Shown one piece after another: positions 1 to 8,311 of a stretch of 64,000 bases of DNA. Numbering within the stretch: the stretch's first letter is position 1; each line of letters begins with the position of its first letter. The notes below the pieces were generated by a model. That model searched no databases. It worked only from the letters and a program-made list of their open reading frames with translations, and was not told where the DNA came from. The DNA lies in contig VXQX01000010.1 of NCBI GenBank assembly GCA_009838765.1, forward strand, positions 1 through 64,000, given 5' to 3'. This stretch comes from Gemmatimonadales bacterium. GTDB lineage: Bacteria > Gemmatimonadota > Gemmatimonadetes > Palauibacterales > Palauibacteraceae. Both the position numbers and the translations under genes were made by a program.

Positions 1-2
1 CT

Positions 3-338
3 CCACCGCCCCCGCCCCCGCGGGTGGAGCCCCCCTTCGGGTCGGACGCGAACTTCGACATCCAGGACGATACGTTCGTCGATCCCAACGGGAATCACGA
101 TCAGGAAGCCCGCGTGACGGTGGAGCGGCACGCGAACATCACGTGGACGCAGAACGGCACGAACATCCACCGGGTGGAGTTCAGCAAGGTCCCCGAAGGC
201 GTGAACGCGGTGGACAGCGAAGATCTGCTGCCGGGTGCCGTCTGGGAGTACCGGCCCCGGGTCGCGGGCGAGTACGTGTTCTTCTGCCGCTACCACGAGT
301 ACATGATGGACGTGCGAATCACCGTGGAAAGTTCCTGA
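3..338 (+). CDS. Cupredoxin (plastocyanin-like) domain protein, 5' partial
   Basis: The frame is open to the left edge of the window, and the first codons read as a proline-rich stretch, so this is the C-terminal part of a longer protein; a GTG at 24 is probably internal. The visible part is one cupredoxin fold. A His in NIHRVEF and the C-terminal CRYHEYMM supply the Cys, His and Met ligands expected of a type 1 copper site, followed by a final beta strand (DVRITV). Such small blue-copper proteins carry electrons in the periplasm. It lies 12 bases before a di-haem peroxidase whose N-terminus also has a proline linker, so the two may be redox partners. The Cu site is seen; the partnership is inferred. 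Confidence 0.8.
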   Translation, partial: PPPPPPRVEPPFGSDANFDIQDDTFVDPNGNHDQEARVTVERHANITWTQNGTNIHRVEFSKVPEGVNAVDSEDLLPGAVWEYRPRVAGEYVFFCRYHEYMMDVRITVESS

Positions 339-350
339 GCGAGAGCTTCG

Positions 351-1772
351 TTGAATCGCACGCGGAAGGCCCTCGCCCTGATGGCCACGGGACTCGTTTT
401 CGGCCTCGCCGCCTGCGGGGACGGTTCCGTCACGCCGCCGGTGCCGCCGCCGGTGCCGCCCGCGCCTCCGCCGGAACCGCCCCCGCCGCCGCCTCCTCCT
501 CCCGAGGTCGTGCGGGCGATGCTCATCGACACCGTGCGCCTTCTCGCGGACCACCGGAACCTCGATCCGCTCGATCCGCCGCCCGCCGTGCGGCCGGAAC
601 TCGTCGAGCTGGGGCGGGTGCTGGCCTTCGACCGGATTCTGGGTGGGAACCGGGACATCTCCTGCATGACGTGCCACCTCCCGAGCTCCGCGCTGGGGGA
701 CGGCCGGTCGCTCTCGATCGGCGTCGGGGGACGAGGGCTGGGTCCCAACCGGACGCACCCCGAGGGCGAGTTCATCCCGCGCAACTCGCCGGCGCTCTTC
801 AACCTCCATCTCTCGACACAGTTCTTCTGGGACGGGTTCGTGGAAGAACTGGAGGACGGCTCGATCTCGACGGAGGCCGGGGATCAACTGACGCCGGCGA
901 TGCAGGCGGTGTTCGAGTTCGGCGCGCTCTCGGCGCAGCCCATGATCCCCGTCCTGCGGCGCAAGGAGATGCGCGGCTTCGGCGAGGACAACGAACTGGC
1001 GGCGCTGGAGGATGACGACTTCACCGGCGTGTGGGTGGCGCTCATGGCGCGGCTGGGGGAGATCGAGGAATACCGGACGATGTTCGAGGCCGCGTATCCG
1101 GGCACGGGGTTCGACGAGATGTCCTTCGCGCACGCGGCGAACGCGATCGCGGGTTTCTACGTGTCCGAACTCACTTTCATCGACACGCCGTGGGACCGGT
1201 TCCTGAAGGGCGATGACGACCAGCTCAGCGACTCGGCGCTGCGCGGCGCGAAGAGTTTCATGACGATCCGCTGCATGCTGTGCCACGAAACGGATCAGTT
1301 CGACGACCGCAACAACGAGCATCACAACGCGGCCATCCCGCAGATCGGACCCGGGCAGGGCGACGGACCGGGCGGGAACGACGACTTCGGCCGCGAGCGT
1401 GTGACCGGAGACCCGGCGCACCGCCGGCTCTTCAAGACGCCGCCGATGCGGAACGTCGAGCTCACGGGGCCGTACGGCCACGCAGGCCAGTTCGCCACGC
1501 TGAAGGCGATCGTCGTGCACTACGACAGCATCGACAACCGGCTGCGGGACTACGACGTGTCGCAGGTGGACCCGGAGCTGCGGGGTACGCTGCTCAACAA
1601 CTTCGATGAGATCCTTGCGACGCGGGACACGATTCTCATCCCGGTCGCCTTCGACGACGCGGAAGCGGACGATCTCGTCGCCTTCCTCGAGTCGCTGACG
1701 GACGACGCGGCGCGCGACCTGTCGCACCTGGCGCCGGCGGCCGTGCCCAGCGGGCTGCCGATCGACAAGTAG
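351..1772 (+). CDS. Di-haem cytochrome c peroxidase / MauG family lipoprotein
   Basis: A 473-residue exported protein starting at TTG. Residues 1-22 form a lipoprotein signal (LAAC, Cys22), followed by a linker of almost pure proline (about 28-51). Two c-type haem motifs are visible, CMTCH at 105-109 and CMLCH at about 308-312, the arrangement of bacterial di-haem cytochrome c peroxidases and MauG-like enzymes. These act in the periplasm, reducing peroxide or oxidising a protein or small-molecule substrate with electrons from a cupredoxin or cytochrome c. A cupredoxin gene lies immediately upstream. The true substrate cannot be told from the sequence; the family also includes MbnH and other modification enzymes. 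Confidence 0.88.
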   Translation: MNRTRKALALMATGLVFGLAACGDGSVTPPVPPPVPPAPPPEPPPPPPPPPEVVRAMLIDTVRLLADHRNLDPLDPPPAVRPELVELGRVLAFDRILGGNRDISCMTCHLPSSALGDGRSLSIGVGGRGLGPNRTHPEGEFIPRNSPALFNLHLSTQFFWDGFVEELEDGSISTEAGDQLTPAMQAVFEFGALSAQPMIPVLRRKEMRGFGEDNELAALEDDDFTGVWVALMARLGEIEEYRTMFEAAYPGTGFDEMSFAHAANAIAGFYVSELTFIDTPWDRFLKGDDDQLSDSALRGAKSFMTIRCMLCHETDQFDDRNNEHHNAAIPQIGPGQGDGPGGNDDFGRERVTGDPAHRRLFKTPPMRNVELTGPYGHAGQFATLKAIVVHYDSIDNRLRDYDVSQVDPELRGTLLNNFDEILATRDTILIPVAFDDAEADDLVAFLESLTDDAARDLSHLAPAAVPSGLPIDK

Positions 1773-1776
1773 GAGA

Positions 1777-1799
1777 GCGGCCGCAAGCTCCGCGGCCGC
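1777..1799. terminator. GC-rich hairpin between convergent genes
   Basis: Two copies of GCGGCCGC (1777-1784 and 1792-1799) can pair across a 7-base loop, giving an 8-bp stem in the 34-base gap between the convergent peroxidase and thioredoxin genes. No T-run follows on either strand, so it is at best a weak bidirectional terminator or a 3'-end stabilising hairpin. Each arm is itself palindromic. Confidence 0.45.
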
Positions 1800-1806
1800 G
1801 GGGCGG

Positions 1807-3036
1807 TCAGCGGTCCGCGTCGAGGAGCGTTCGGAGCGTCCGCTCGAGTTCGCCGGCCTGAGCTTCCGCATCCGCGAGCGTCGGGTGCCGGACGAGCGCG
1901 AGATCTCCCGCGGCATCCACGACGAAGAGCGCCGGAACCGAGGCGAGCTTGTAGTCGGAGGCGATGCGCTCCGCGCGCAGGAGGAGAGGTGCGTCGAGCC
2001 CCCATTCGCGCACGATCGGGCCGGGATCCACCTCGGGGCTTTCCCACGCGTTGAGGTTGAGGAACCGGACGCGCTCCGACGCGGCCTGCTCCGGAAGGGC
2101 GGCGTACGCGGCCGCGAGGTCGCGGCAGAGGGCGCACCAGCTTGCCCCGAAACTCAGCACGACGATGTCCCCGCGCAGCTCCGAGAGGCGGAAGGCCGAC
2201 CCTGATGCCGTTTCGAGCGTCCAGTCGGGCGCCGGAACGCCGGGTTCGATCCGCCGCTCGTCCTCATCGATGACCTCGCCGCCATCGGGACCGTCGAGGT
2301 CCACGCGGATCGCGAGCTGTTCGGCCGAGAGCACCGGATCGACGAGCATGCTCCGGATCTCGAACGCGAGCGCCCCGCTCCCGTCATCGGCCTCCCAGCG
2401 GAAGGCGCGGGGCAGGTCGTCCTCGACCCCGACGTGCCACCACACCTGCGCGGGCCCGAACTCGTCGGTCCTTCCGCGCAGCACATCGCACAGGACGCCG
2501 CCGATCGTCTCCCGGCTCACGAGTTCCATGTCGCCCGCCAGTTCCGCCTGGAACGGCTGCGGATCCGTGAACGCCGGGAGGACCGCGAAGGGGGCGTTGG
2601 CGACGAGATGGCCGGAGCCCCCCGAGATCGTCCCGTGATGGAACCGGCCCAGCGCCTCGTCGAGGGCCGCGACGTAGTCGCCGCCGCCGGACACGATGAG
2701 CGCGGGCGCCTCGGTCGGCGGGTCGTCCGGCGGCGAGTCGTCCGGCGGCGGAGCGGTCCACGACGGTGACGGCCGAAGCTCGGCCCAGTAGGTCCGGGGT
2801 TCGTCCGCGGCGCTGAGCAGCCGCACCCTCCCCGTGTAGGACCCGGCGGCGCTGCCGCTCCCCTCGTACGCGTACTCGTACGCGAGGCTCGACAGCCGCT
2901 CGATGGCCGCGGCGGCATCGAGGAGCCGGTCCCGACCCGTCGGCGCCGACTCGCACGACACGCACAGTGCGGCCGCGACGCCGGCCGCCGCCGCGCGTGA
3001 CGCTCGATTAATCCTGTCGGGCCTCATGTTTGCCAT
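1807..3036 (-). CDS. TlpA-like thioredoxin-domain lipoprotein with N-terminal LolA/DUF2092-like region
   Basis: Start taken at ATG 3036 (ATG 3027 three codons on is equally possible); both give a lipoprotein signal ending in ALCVSC. A longer open frame upstream is rejected because it overlaps the divergent gene's leader and lacks a signal. About 409 residues. The N-terminal two thirds resemble periplasmic proteins that measure or bind a lipid-like ligand (weak). The C-terminal part, from about residue 265, is an AhpC/TlpA thioredoxin fold with SFGASWCALC as redox CXXC motif and a cis-Pro (ASVPALFVV). It probably reduces disulfides or cytochrome-maturation partners at the membrane. Divergent from the next gene across a 64-base gap. 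Confidence 0.8.
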   Translation of the reverse strand: MANMRPDRINRASRAAAAGVAAALCVSCESAPTGRDRLLDAAAAIERLSSLAYEYAYEGSGSAAGSYTGRVRLLSAADEPRTYWAELRPSPSWTAPPPDDSPPDDPPTEAPALIVSGGGDYVAALDEALGRFHHGTISGGSGHLVANAPFAVLPAFTDPQPFQAELAGDMELVSRETIGGVLCDVLRGRTDEFGPAQVWWHVGVEDDLPRAFRWEADDGSGALAFEIRSMLVDPVLSAEQLAIRVDLDGPDGGEVIDEDERRIEPGVPAPDWTLETASGSAFRLSELRGDIVVLSFGASWCALCRDLAAAYAALPEQAASERVRFLNLNAWESPEVDPGPIVREWGLDAPLLLRAERIASDYKLASVPALFVVDAAGDLALVRHPTLADAEAQAGELERTLRTLLDADR

Positions 3037-3100
3037 CGGCTCCCCGCCGCTCCGAAGTTGGATTCCATATGTCACCTCTCGCACCCGGAGGCAAACCCGG

Positions 3101-4513
3101 ATGGAACCGACGAAGCGCGAATCGAACGAAACCGGCGAAATGACACCCGCGGGCGTCGACCGGCGGACGCTGCTCAGGCTGGGCGCGCTGGGGGCGGGGG
3201 CGGCAGTCCTGGGCGCCTGCCGCGAGCCCGAGGCCGACGGTGGATCGGCGCACGGGCCACGCGGCGGCGAGCCGGCGCCGGAAGCGCTCTTCTCGGCCCC
3301 GCCGCTGGAGACGGTCCGGATCGGTTTTGTGGGGATCGGCGGCATGGGTTCGGTCCACGTCCGCAATCTCCTCGACATGGAGGGCGTGGAGCTCACGGCG
3401 CTCTGCGACATCCGCCCCGACCACGCCGAGCGCGCCCGCGACTGGGTGCTCGAGGCCGGTGGGCCGGAGCCGACCCTCTACACGCGCGGCGAGACGGACT
3501 TCGTCCGCATGTGCGAGACCGAGGACATCGATCTGGTCTACACGGCCACGCCGTGGCGCTGGCACGTGCCCGTCTGCGTGGCCGCGATGGAGCACGGAAA
3601 GCACGCGGCGACCGAGGTGCCGGCGGCCTACGCGATGGAGGACTGCTGGCGTCTCGTGGAGACGGCCGAGGCGACGCGCCGGCACTGCGTGATGATGGAG
3701 AACGTGAACTACGGCCGCTGGGAGATGCTCGTCTTCCACATGGTCCGGCAGGGCGTCTTCGGTGAGATCCTGCACGGCGAGGGCGGATACCTTCACGACC
3801 TGCGCGCCATAAAGTTCGCCGACACCGGCGAGGGGCTGTGGCGGCGGGAACACTCGAAGACCAGAAACGGCAACCTCTATCCCACGCATGGGCTGGGACC
3901 GATCGCCAACTGCATGGACATCAACCGCGGGGACCGCTTCGACTACGCCGTCTCCATGAGCGGGCCGTCGCGCGGGCTGCAGGACTTCGCGCGCGAGCAC
4001 TTCCCCGAGGGCGCGCCGGAGCGTCGGGAAACCTTCGCGCTCGGCGACGTGAACGTCACGCTCATCAGGACCGTCCTCGGCCGCACGATCTACGTTTCGC
4101 ACGACACGAACCTCCCCCGGCCGTACTCGCGGATCCACCTGGTCCAGGGGACGCGGGGCCTCTTCCAGGGCTATCCCGAACGGGTGTACGTCGAGGGCCG
4201 CAGCGAAGGGCATCGGTGGGACGAGGCGCAGGACTACCTCGAGGAGTTCGAGCACCCGCTGTGGCGCGAGATGGCCGGATCCGGTGCGGGCCGCGGACAC
4301 GGCAGCATGGACTACCTGGAGAACTACCGACTCATCAAGTGCCTGCGCGAGGGACTGCCCACGGACATGAACGTCTACGACGCGGCGGCGCTGTCGGCCG
4401 TGTGCGCCGTGAGCGAGGATTCCGTGGCGGACCGCAGCCGGCCGGTCGACTTTCCCGATTTCACGCGCGGTCGGTGGGAGACGTGGCCGCAGCTCGGCAT
4501 CGTCGGGGCATGA
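3101..4513 (+). CDS. TAT-exported Gfo/Idh/MocA-fold protein, GH109-like (alpha-N-acetylgalactosaminidase type)
   Basis: Start at ATG 3101, preceded by GGAGG at 3087-3091. The N-terminus has a twin-arginine lipoprotein signal (DRRTLLRLG, Cys40). A Rossmann motif GIGGMG lies at 78-83. The usual catalytic EKP of Gfo/Idh dehydrogenases reads TEVPAAY here, so the lysine is missing, and the segment NLYPTHGLGP with INRGDRFDY matches what I recall of the GH109 subgroup, which uses bound NAD+ to cleave alpha-GalNAc linkages by oxidation, elimination and re-reduction. So a periplasmic glycosidase acting on host or algal glycans is plausible. Family assignment is sure; the GH109 call is by motif memory only. 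The stop overlaps the next gene by ATGA. Confidence 0.78.
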   Translation: MEPTKRESNETGEMTPAGVDRRTLLRLGALGAGAAVLGACREPEADGGSAHGPRGGEPAPEALFSAPPLETVRIGFVGIGGMGSVHVRNLLDMEGVELTALCDIRPDHAERARDWVLEAGGPEPTLYTRGETDFVRMCETEDIDLVYTATPWRWHVPVCVAAMEHGKHAATEVPAAYAMEDCWRLVETAEATRRHCVMMENVNYGRWEMLVFHMVRQGVFGEILHGEGGYLHDLRAIKFADTGEGLWRREHSKTRNGNLYPTHGLGPIANCMDINRGDRFDYAVSMSGPSRGLQDFAREHFPEGAPERRETFALGDVNVTLIRTVLGRTIYVSHDTNLPRPYSRIHLVQGTRGLFQGYPERVYVEGRSEGHRWDEAQDYLEEFEHPLWREMAGSGAGRGHGSMDYLENYRLIKCLREGLPTDMNVYDAAALSAVCAVSEDSVADRSRPVDFPDFTRGRWETWPQLGIVGA

Positions 4514-5382
4514 CACCGCGGAGGCGACGGCGGCATCCGGCCGTGCGGGCGCTGCGCGGCCTTGCCGCCCTCACCCTGGCCGGGCTGGCCGTCGCGGCCG
4601 CGTACCTGGGGTTGCGGTCGCTGGGCTTCCAACCCCGCTGGGAAGTAGAGGCACCGGCCTCGCCCCCGCCGTCGGCGAAACCCGGGCGCCGGCTGCCCCC
4701 TCCGCCTGCGGAGCTTCGGAGCCGCGTACCCCCGGCGCCCTCCACGCCGCCCGCCGCCCCGGACGCCGCCGGTGACACCGAAGAGGGCGACGCTCCGCAG
4801 CCGGAAGGCGGCCCCGTCGGGAGCGGTCCGTACGCACAAATCGAGTTCGAGACCTATGGAGATGGACGGCCCGTCGTCTCGAACTCCGCCGTGGCGGACG
4901 AATGGCGCGGCCAGGGACTCGTGCTGTCCTTCGAGTCGTACACGGCCGCGGCCACGCAGCCTCACGTGCTGGACGCCAGCGGCTACCGTCCGCCGGGCTC
5001 CTCCACGCACGCGCTCGGCCCTCCGCTGTCCGGCGACCGCGGTCTCGAAGTGGGGGTGATACATCTCGAATTCCCCGGCCGCCCCCGGAAGGTGGCGTTC
5101 ACCCTGTTCGGTCCCGATCTGATCGAGAGCTTCCATGTGACCGTCCGGAGCCGCGGCGCGCGTCTTCCGGCGTCGGTCCGGAACCACTCGCCGGACATGA
5201 GGTACGATACGACAGGAGATGGCGAGGCGGGGAAGGCCACCTACAGTCCGGGCGGGCGGTCCCGCTTTCGCGCCGAACGCGTCATCGTCGAGACACCGCT
5301 CGGGATCGACCGGATCTCACTCGACGCGTGGGGTCCGCCGGGTCACGTGCTCCTCGTGGACCACGTCGACATCAACCCCTGA
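4510..5382 (+). CDS. Membrane-anchored protein of unknown function, proline-rich linker plus beta-sandwich-like domain
   Basis: Start ATG 4510 overlaps the TGA of the previous gene (ATGA), indicating translational coupling. 290 residues: an arginine-rich N-terminus, one hydrophobic segment (about 15-40), a Pro/Ala-rich spacer to about residue 105, then a domain rich in alternating hydrophobic residues that looks all-beta (IEFETYGDG, HLEFPGRP, HVTVRSRG, VLLVDHVDI). The pattern resembles carbohydrate-binding-like jelly rolls but I do not recognise a family. With the glycosidase-like gene upstream it may anchor or assist glycan binding at the cell surface; that is inference. Confidence 0.62.
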   Translation: MTPRRRRRHPAVRALRGLAALTLAGLAVAAAYLGLRSLGFQPRWEVEAPASPPPSAKPGRRLPPPPAELRSRVPPAPSTPPAAPDAAGDTEEGDAPQPEGGPVGSGPYAQIEFETYGDGRPVVSNSAVADEWRGQGLVLSFESYTAAATQPHVLDASGYRPPGSSTHALGPPLSGDRGLEVGVIHLEFPGRPRKVAFTLFGPDLIESFHVTVRSRGARLPASVRNHSPDMRYDTTGDGEAGKATYSPGGRSRFRAERVIVETPLGIDRISLDAWGPPGHVLLVDHVDINP

Positions 5383-5658
5383 CGCCAAGCGCATGAGCAG
5401 GAGCACGTAGCCGCGGCGATCGCGGCGGCGAACGATTCGAACAACGACCTCCACCGATCATGGGAGGCGATGATCAACACGTCGGACGACGCGCTGGCCG
5501 CCCAGGCTACGGCGAGAGCCCGAGGCATCGAACACCAGATTCGCGCCGCGTCGGCGACCGTCGACCAAAGTGGGGAAACCGAATTCAAGACGATTTGGTA
5601 TTCCAGTGGCGGCGGTTGGAGTAAAGTTCCCCACGGCGTGAAGAGAGGCTCAGAATGA
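5383..5658 (+). pseudogene. Remnant of an HExxH metallopeptidase-like gene
   Basis: In the same frame as the preceding gene, directly after its stop, 91 codons stay open and encode RQAHEQEHVAAAIAAAN followed by helical Ala-rich sequence. AHEQEH is an HExxH zinc motif, but no start codon or N-terminal half precedes it; the first ATG (5470) lies after the motif. It looks like the 3' end of a small zinc-protease gene (DUF922-like or similar) truncated by deletion. A short 62-residue product from 5470 is possible. Its end overlaps the next ATG (ATGA), as expected of a former operon member. Confidence 0.42.
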
Positions 5659-6344
5659 GATCGATTCAACGAGATATCTGCCTCACGGTGATTCTGCTTT
5701 CAGTCACGCCGTGCGCTCTTCCGGCACAGGTCCGTATGCATGGGCCGGGCCACGAAGTGATCCGGCTACCCGCGGTAACGCGTGAGTATCCGGACATTCT
5801 GGCGGAACTCACGCAGCAGAACGGGATGCGCACGCCCGCCGAGCTGGACTCGGTCGCCGCCCTGCTCGTCGAGTGGGCGACGGCGGAGGATGTGATCGAA
5901 CGTGAGGGGCATCCCGTCACGGCCGTGAATCGAAGCGTGACGACGCTGCGCATGGCAGCCGATCCTGAGACGGGAACCCCCTACGAGCGCGCATTCGAGA
6001 TCGTGGTCTCGATCTTCGAGGCTGCGGCCAGATTCGCCGAGTCGCCGTACAGTCATACATGGGCCCGCACATGGGTAGCGGCGAACGGCTGGGATCCGAG
6101 CGAGGAAGGGCATGTGCGGGCCGCGGCGCCCCAAGCGGCGCTGATCGGACTCGAGCTGATGGATACGCCACGAGCGGCCGAGTTCATGGCCCGGGTGGCT
6201 ACGCGGGCCAACGCATCGTCCTGTGCGGCGCGGCGTTCGTTGCGGGTTCTCGACGATGGCGAGCCGCACCCGCGCTATCTGGAGTTGCGGCGCAACGACG
6301 CGTTCCGACACCGCTGTCCGGAGCTGGACCGCGACCCCGAATAG
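5655..6344 (+). CDS. Secreted protein of unknown function
   Basis: 229 residues with a Sec signal peptide (hydrophobic segment to about residue 25, ending LPAQV). Start ATG 5655 overlaps the end of the upstream remnant frame. The mature part is mostly helical, with paired Cys near residues 193 and 221 that could form a disulfide in the periplasm. Two helical stretches (about 58-110 and 140-190) recall HEAT or TPR-like folds without clear repeats. I do not recognise a family. It ends in a 148-base convergent gap facing the symporter gene; that gap holds a small GCCCC/GGGGC inverted repeat but no clear terminator. Confidence 0.6.
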   Translation: MRSIQRDICLTVILLSVTPCALPAQVRMHGPGHEVIRLPAVTREYPDILAELTQQNGMRTPAELDSVAALLVEWATAEDVIEREGHPVTAVNRSVTTLRMAADPETGTPYERAFEIVVSIFEAAARFAESPYSHTWARTWVAANGWDPSEEGHVRAAAPQAALIGLELMDTPRAAEFMARVATRANASSCAARRSLRVLDDGEPHPRYLELRRNDAFRHRCPELDRDPE

Positions 6345-6492
6345 GGGCAACGCGACGACTCGCTGAGCCCATCGGCGGCCCCGCCGGGGCGACGGCGAAG
6401 TCTCCCCCCGCGGAACGGAACTCCTGCCGAAGACGCGCCTCATCGAACCGGGACCCGCACCCGGCGGCGCGAGCGGCCTCGGCCGGGTTCGG

Positions 6493-8256
6493 TCAGTCGA
6501 AGCCCACCCTTGGGAGCGCCCGAAACAGCCCGACGGCGGCGGCGACGGCCACGAGCCCGAATCCGGCCGCGGCGGCCGGCCTTCCGTACAGGGCCATCCC
6601 GGTGCCGAAGAGCACGGCGTACACGGTCACGCAGCCAAGGCCCCACGCGGCGAGACCCGCGGCCAGGCTCCCGGGCGCATCCGGCCGGGTGTTAACGGCC
6701 CTCCGCCAGCCGCGGGCGAAGGGGCGGATGCGGTCGTAGAAGCCCTGCAGCGTCGCCGTGTCCACGGGTCGGGTGAGGAAGGTCACCAGCAGCCACACCG
6801 CGGTCGTCAGCCCGACGCCCAGCAGCAGGCTGACGGCCGGGTCGAGCGCCGGCAGCCCCACGCGCTCGTGGAAGAGCGGGAACCAGAGCGCCACGGTCGC
6901 GGAAGCCGCCATGCCCGAGATCTCCGACCACGCGTTCACCCGCCACCAGAACCAGCGCAGGAGGAAGATCAGACCGCTCCCCGCGTGCAGCAGCAGGATG
7001 AGCTCGAACGCCTGTTTCGCGCTGTCCAGGAAGAGCGCGAGGGCGGCGGAGAGGACGATCAGCACCCCGGTGGAGATCCGCGCCACCCGCACGTAATGGG
7101 CCTCGTCCCGGTCCCGGGCCACGAAGCGGCGATAGAAGTCGTCGACCACGTACGACGACCCCCAGTTCAGGTGCGTGGAGATGGTCGACATGTACGCGGC
7201 CGCGAGCGAAGCGACGACGAGTCCCAGGAGTCCGTGGGGCAGGAAGACGAGCATCGCCGGGTAGGCGAGGTCGTGCCCCAGAAGGTCGGGATCGAGGTCG
7301 GGGAAGGCCGATGCGATGGAGTCGAGCGTGGGATAGACGGCGATCGAGGCGAGGGCGACGAGAATCCAGGGCCACGGCCGCAGCGAGTAGTGCGCGATGT
7401 TGAACCACAGGGTGGCGCGCATGGAGTCGCGCTCGTTCCGCGCCGCGAGCATCCGCTGCGCCGCATATCCGCCGCCGCCCGGCTCCGCGCCGGGATACCA
7501 GCTCGCCCACCACTGCACGGCGATCGGGATGACGAACACCATCGCCGCCGTCCGCCAGTCCGAGACGTCGGGCAGCAGCGAGAGATTTCGCGAGATCTCC
7601 GGGTGGGTGACGAGCCCCGCCAGGCCCCCGACCTCCGGCTGCGCGAGCGCGTACGAGGCCGCCGCGACGGCGCCGATCATGGCGATCGCGAACAGGAGGA
7701 GATCGGTAACGACCACGCCCCAGAGCCCGGATGTCGCGGAGTACAGCGCCGCCACCGTGCCCGCGACGAGCACCGTCGTGTACTTGTCCGCCCCGAGCAG
7801 GACCCCCGAGATCTTGATCGCCGCGAGCGTGACGGTGGCCATGATGACGACGTTGAAGAACACGCCCAGGTAGAGGGCCCGGAAGCCCCGCAGGAAGGTC
7901 GCCGCACGCCCGGAATAGCGGAGTTCGTAGAAGCCGATGTCGGTGAATACGCCGGAACGCCGCCACAGCTTCGCGTAGAAGAACGTTGTGCACATCGCCG
8001 TGACGAGGAAGGCCCACCAGCCCCAGTTCCGGCTCACGCCGCCGTTGCGGACGAGGTCCGTGACGAGGTTCGGAGTGTCGGTGGAGAAGGTCGTGGCGAC
8101 CATCGACGTCCCCAGCAGCCACCAGGGGAGCTTCCGGCCCGCGAGGAAGAACTCGTTCGTGCCGGAGCCGGCGCGTCGGGCGAACCAGAGCCCGACGCCG
8201 AGGGCCACGGCCCCGTACGCGGCCAGGACGATCCAGTCGAGGCCGTTCAGTTGCAC
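6493..8256 (-). CDS. Sodium:solute symporter family transporter
   Basis: 587 residues, GTG start, with about 13-14 hydrophobic helices and the start typical of the SSS family (LDWIVLAAYG, then GTNEFFLAGRKLPWW). This family couples Na+ flux to uptake of sugars, polyols, amino acids or vitamins across the inner membrane. It is the last gene of the minus-strand cluster that starts with the GMC oxidoreductase at 12311, 55 bases after the Gfo/Idh gene, so the substrate is probably a sugar, polyol or their oxidised product. Substrate specificity cannot be read from the sequence. Confidence 0.9.
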   Translation of the reverse strand: MQLNGLDWIVLAAYGAVALGVGLWFARRAGSGTNEFFLAGRKLPWWLLGTSMVATTFSTDTPNLVTDLVRNGGVSRNWGWWAFLVTAMCTTFFYAKLWRRSGVFTDIGFYELRYSGRAATFLRGFRALYLGVFFNVVIMATVTLAAIKISGVLLGADKYTTVLVAGTVAALYSATSGLWGVVVTDLLLFAIAMIGAVAAASYALAQPEVGGLAGLVTHPEISRNLSLLPDVSDWRTAAMVFVIPIAVQWWASWYPGAEPGGGGYAAQRMLAARNERDSMRATLWFNIAHYSLRPWPWILVALASIAVYPTLDSIASAFPDLDPDLLGHDLAYPAMLVFLPHGLLGLVVASLAAAYMSTISTHLNWGSSYVVDDFYRRFVARDRDEAHYVRVARISTGVLIVLSAALALFLDSAKQAFELILLLHAGSGLIFLLRWFWWRVNAWSEISGMAASATVALWFPLFHERVGLPALDPAVSLLLGVGLTTAVWLLVTFLTRPVDTATLQGFYDRIRPFARGWRRAVNTRPDAPGSLAAGLAAWGLGCVTVYAVLFGTGMALYGRPAAAAGFGLVAVAAAVGLFRALPRVGFD

Positions 8257-8311
8257 GGAATCATTCGCCGCTGGCGTGCTTCAACGGTCGCCGCGGCCGG
8301 AGAGGAGGCCG

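Noticed and set aside
3008-4516. 502-codon antisense frame opposite the GH109-like gene
   Set aside because: No signal, motif or start context; a GC-rich codon-position shadow of the real gene.
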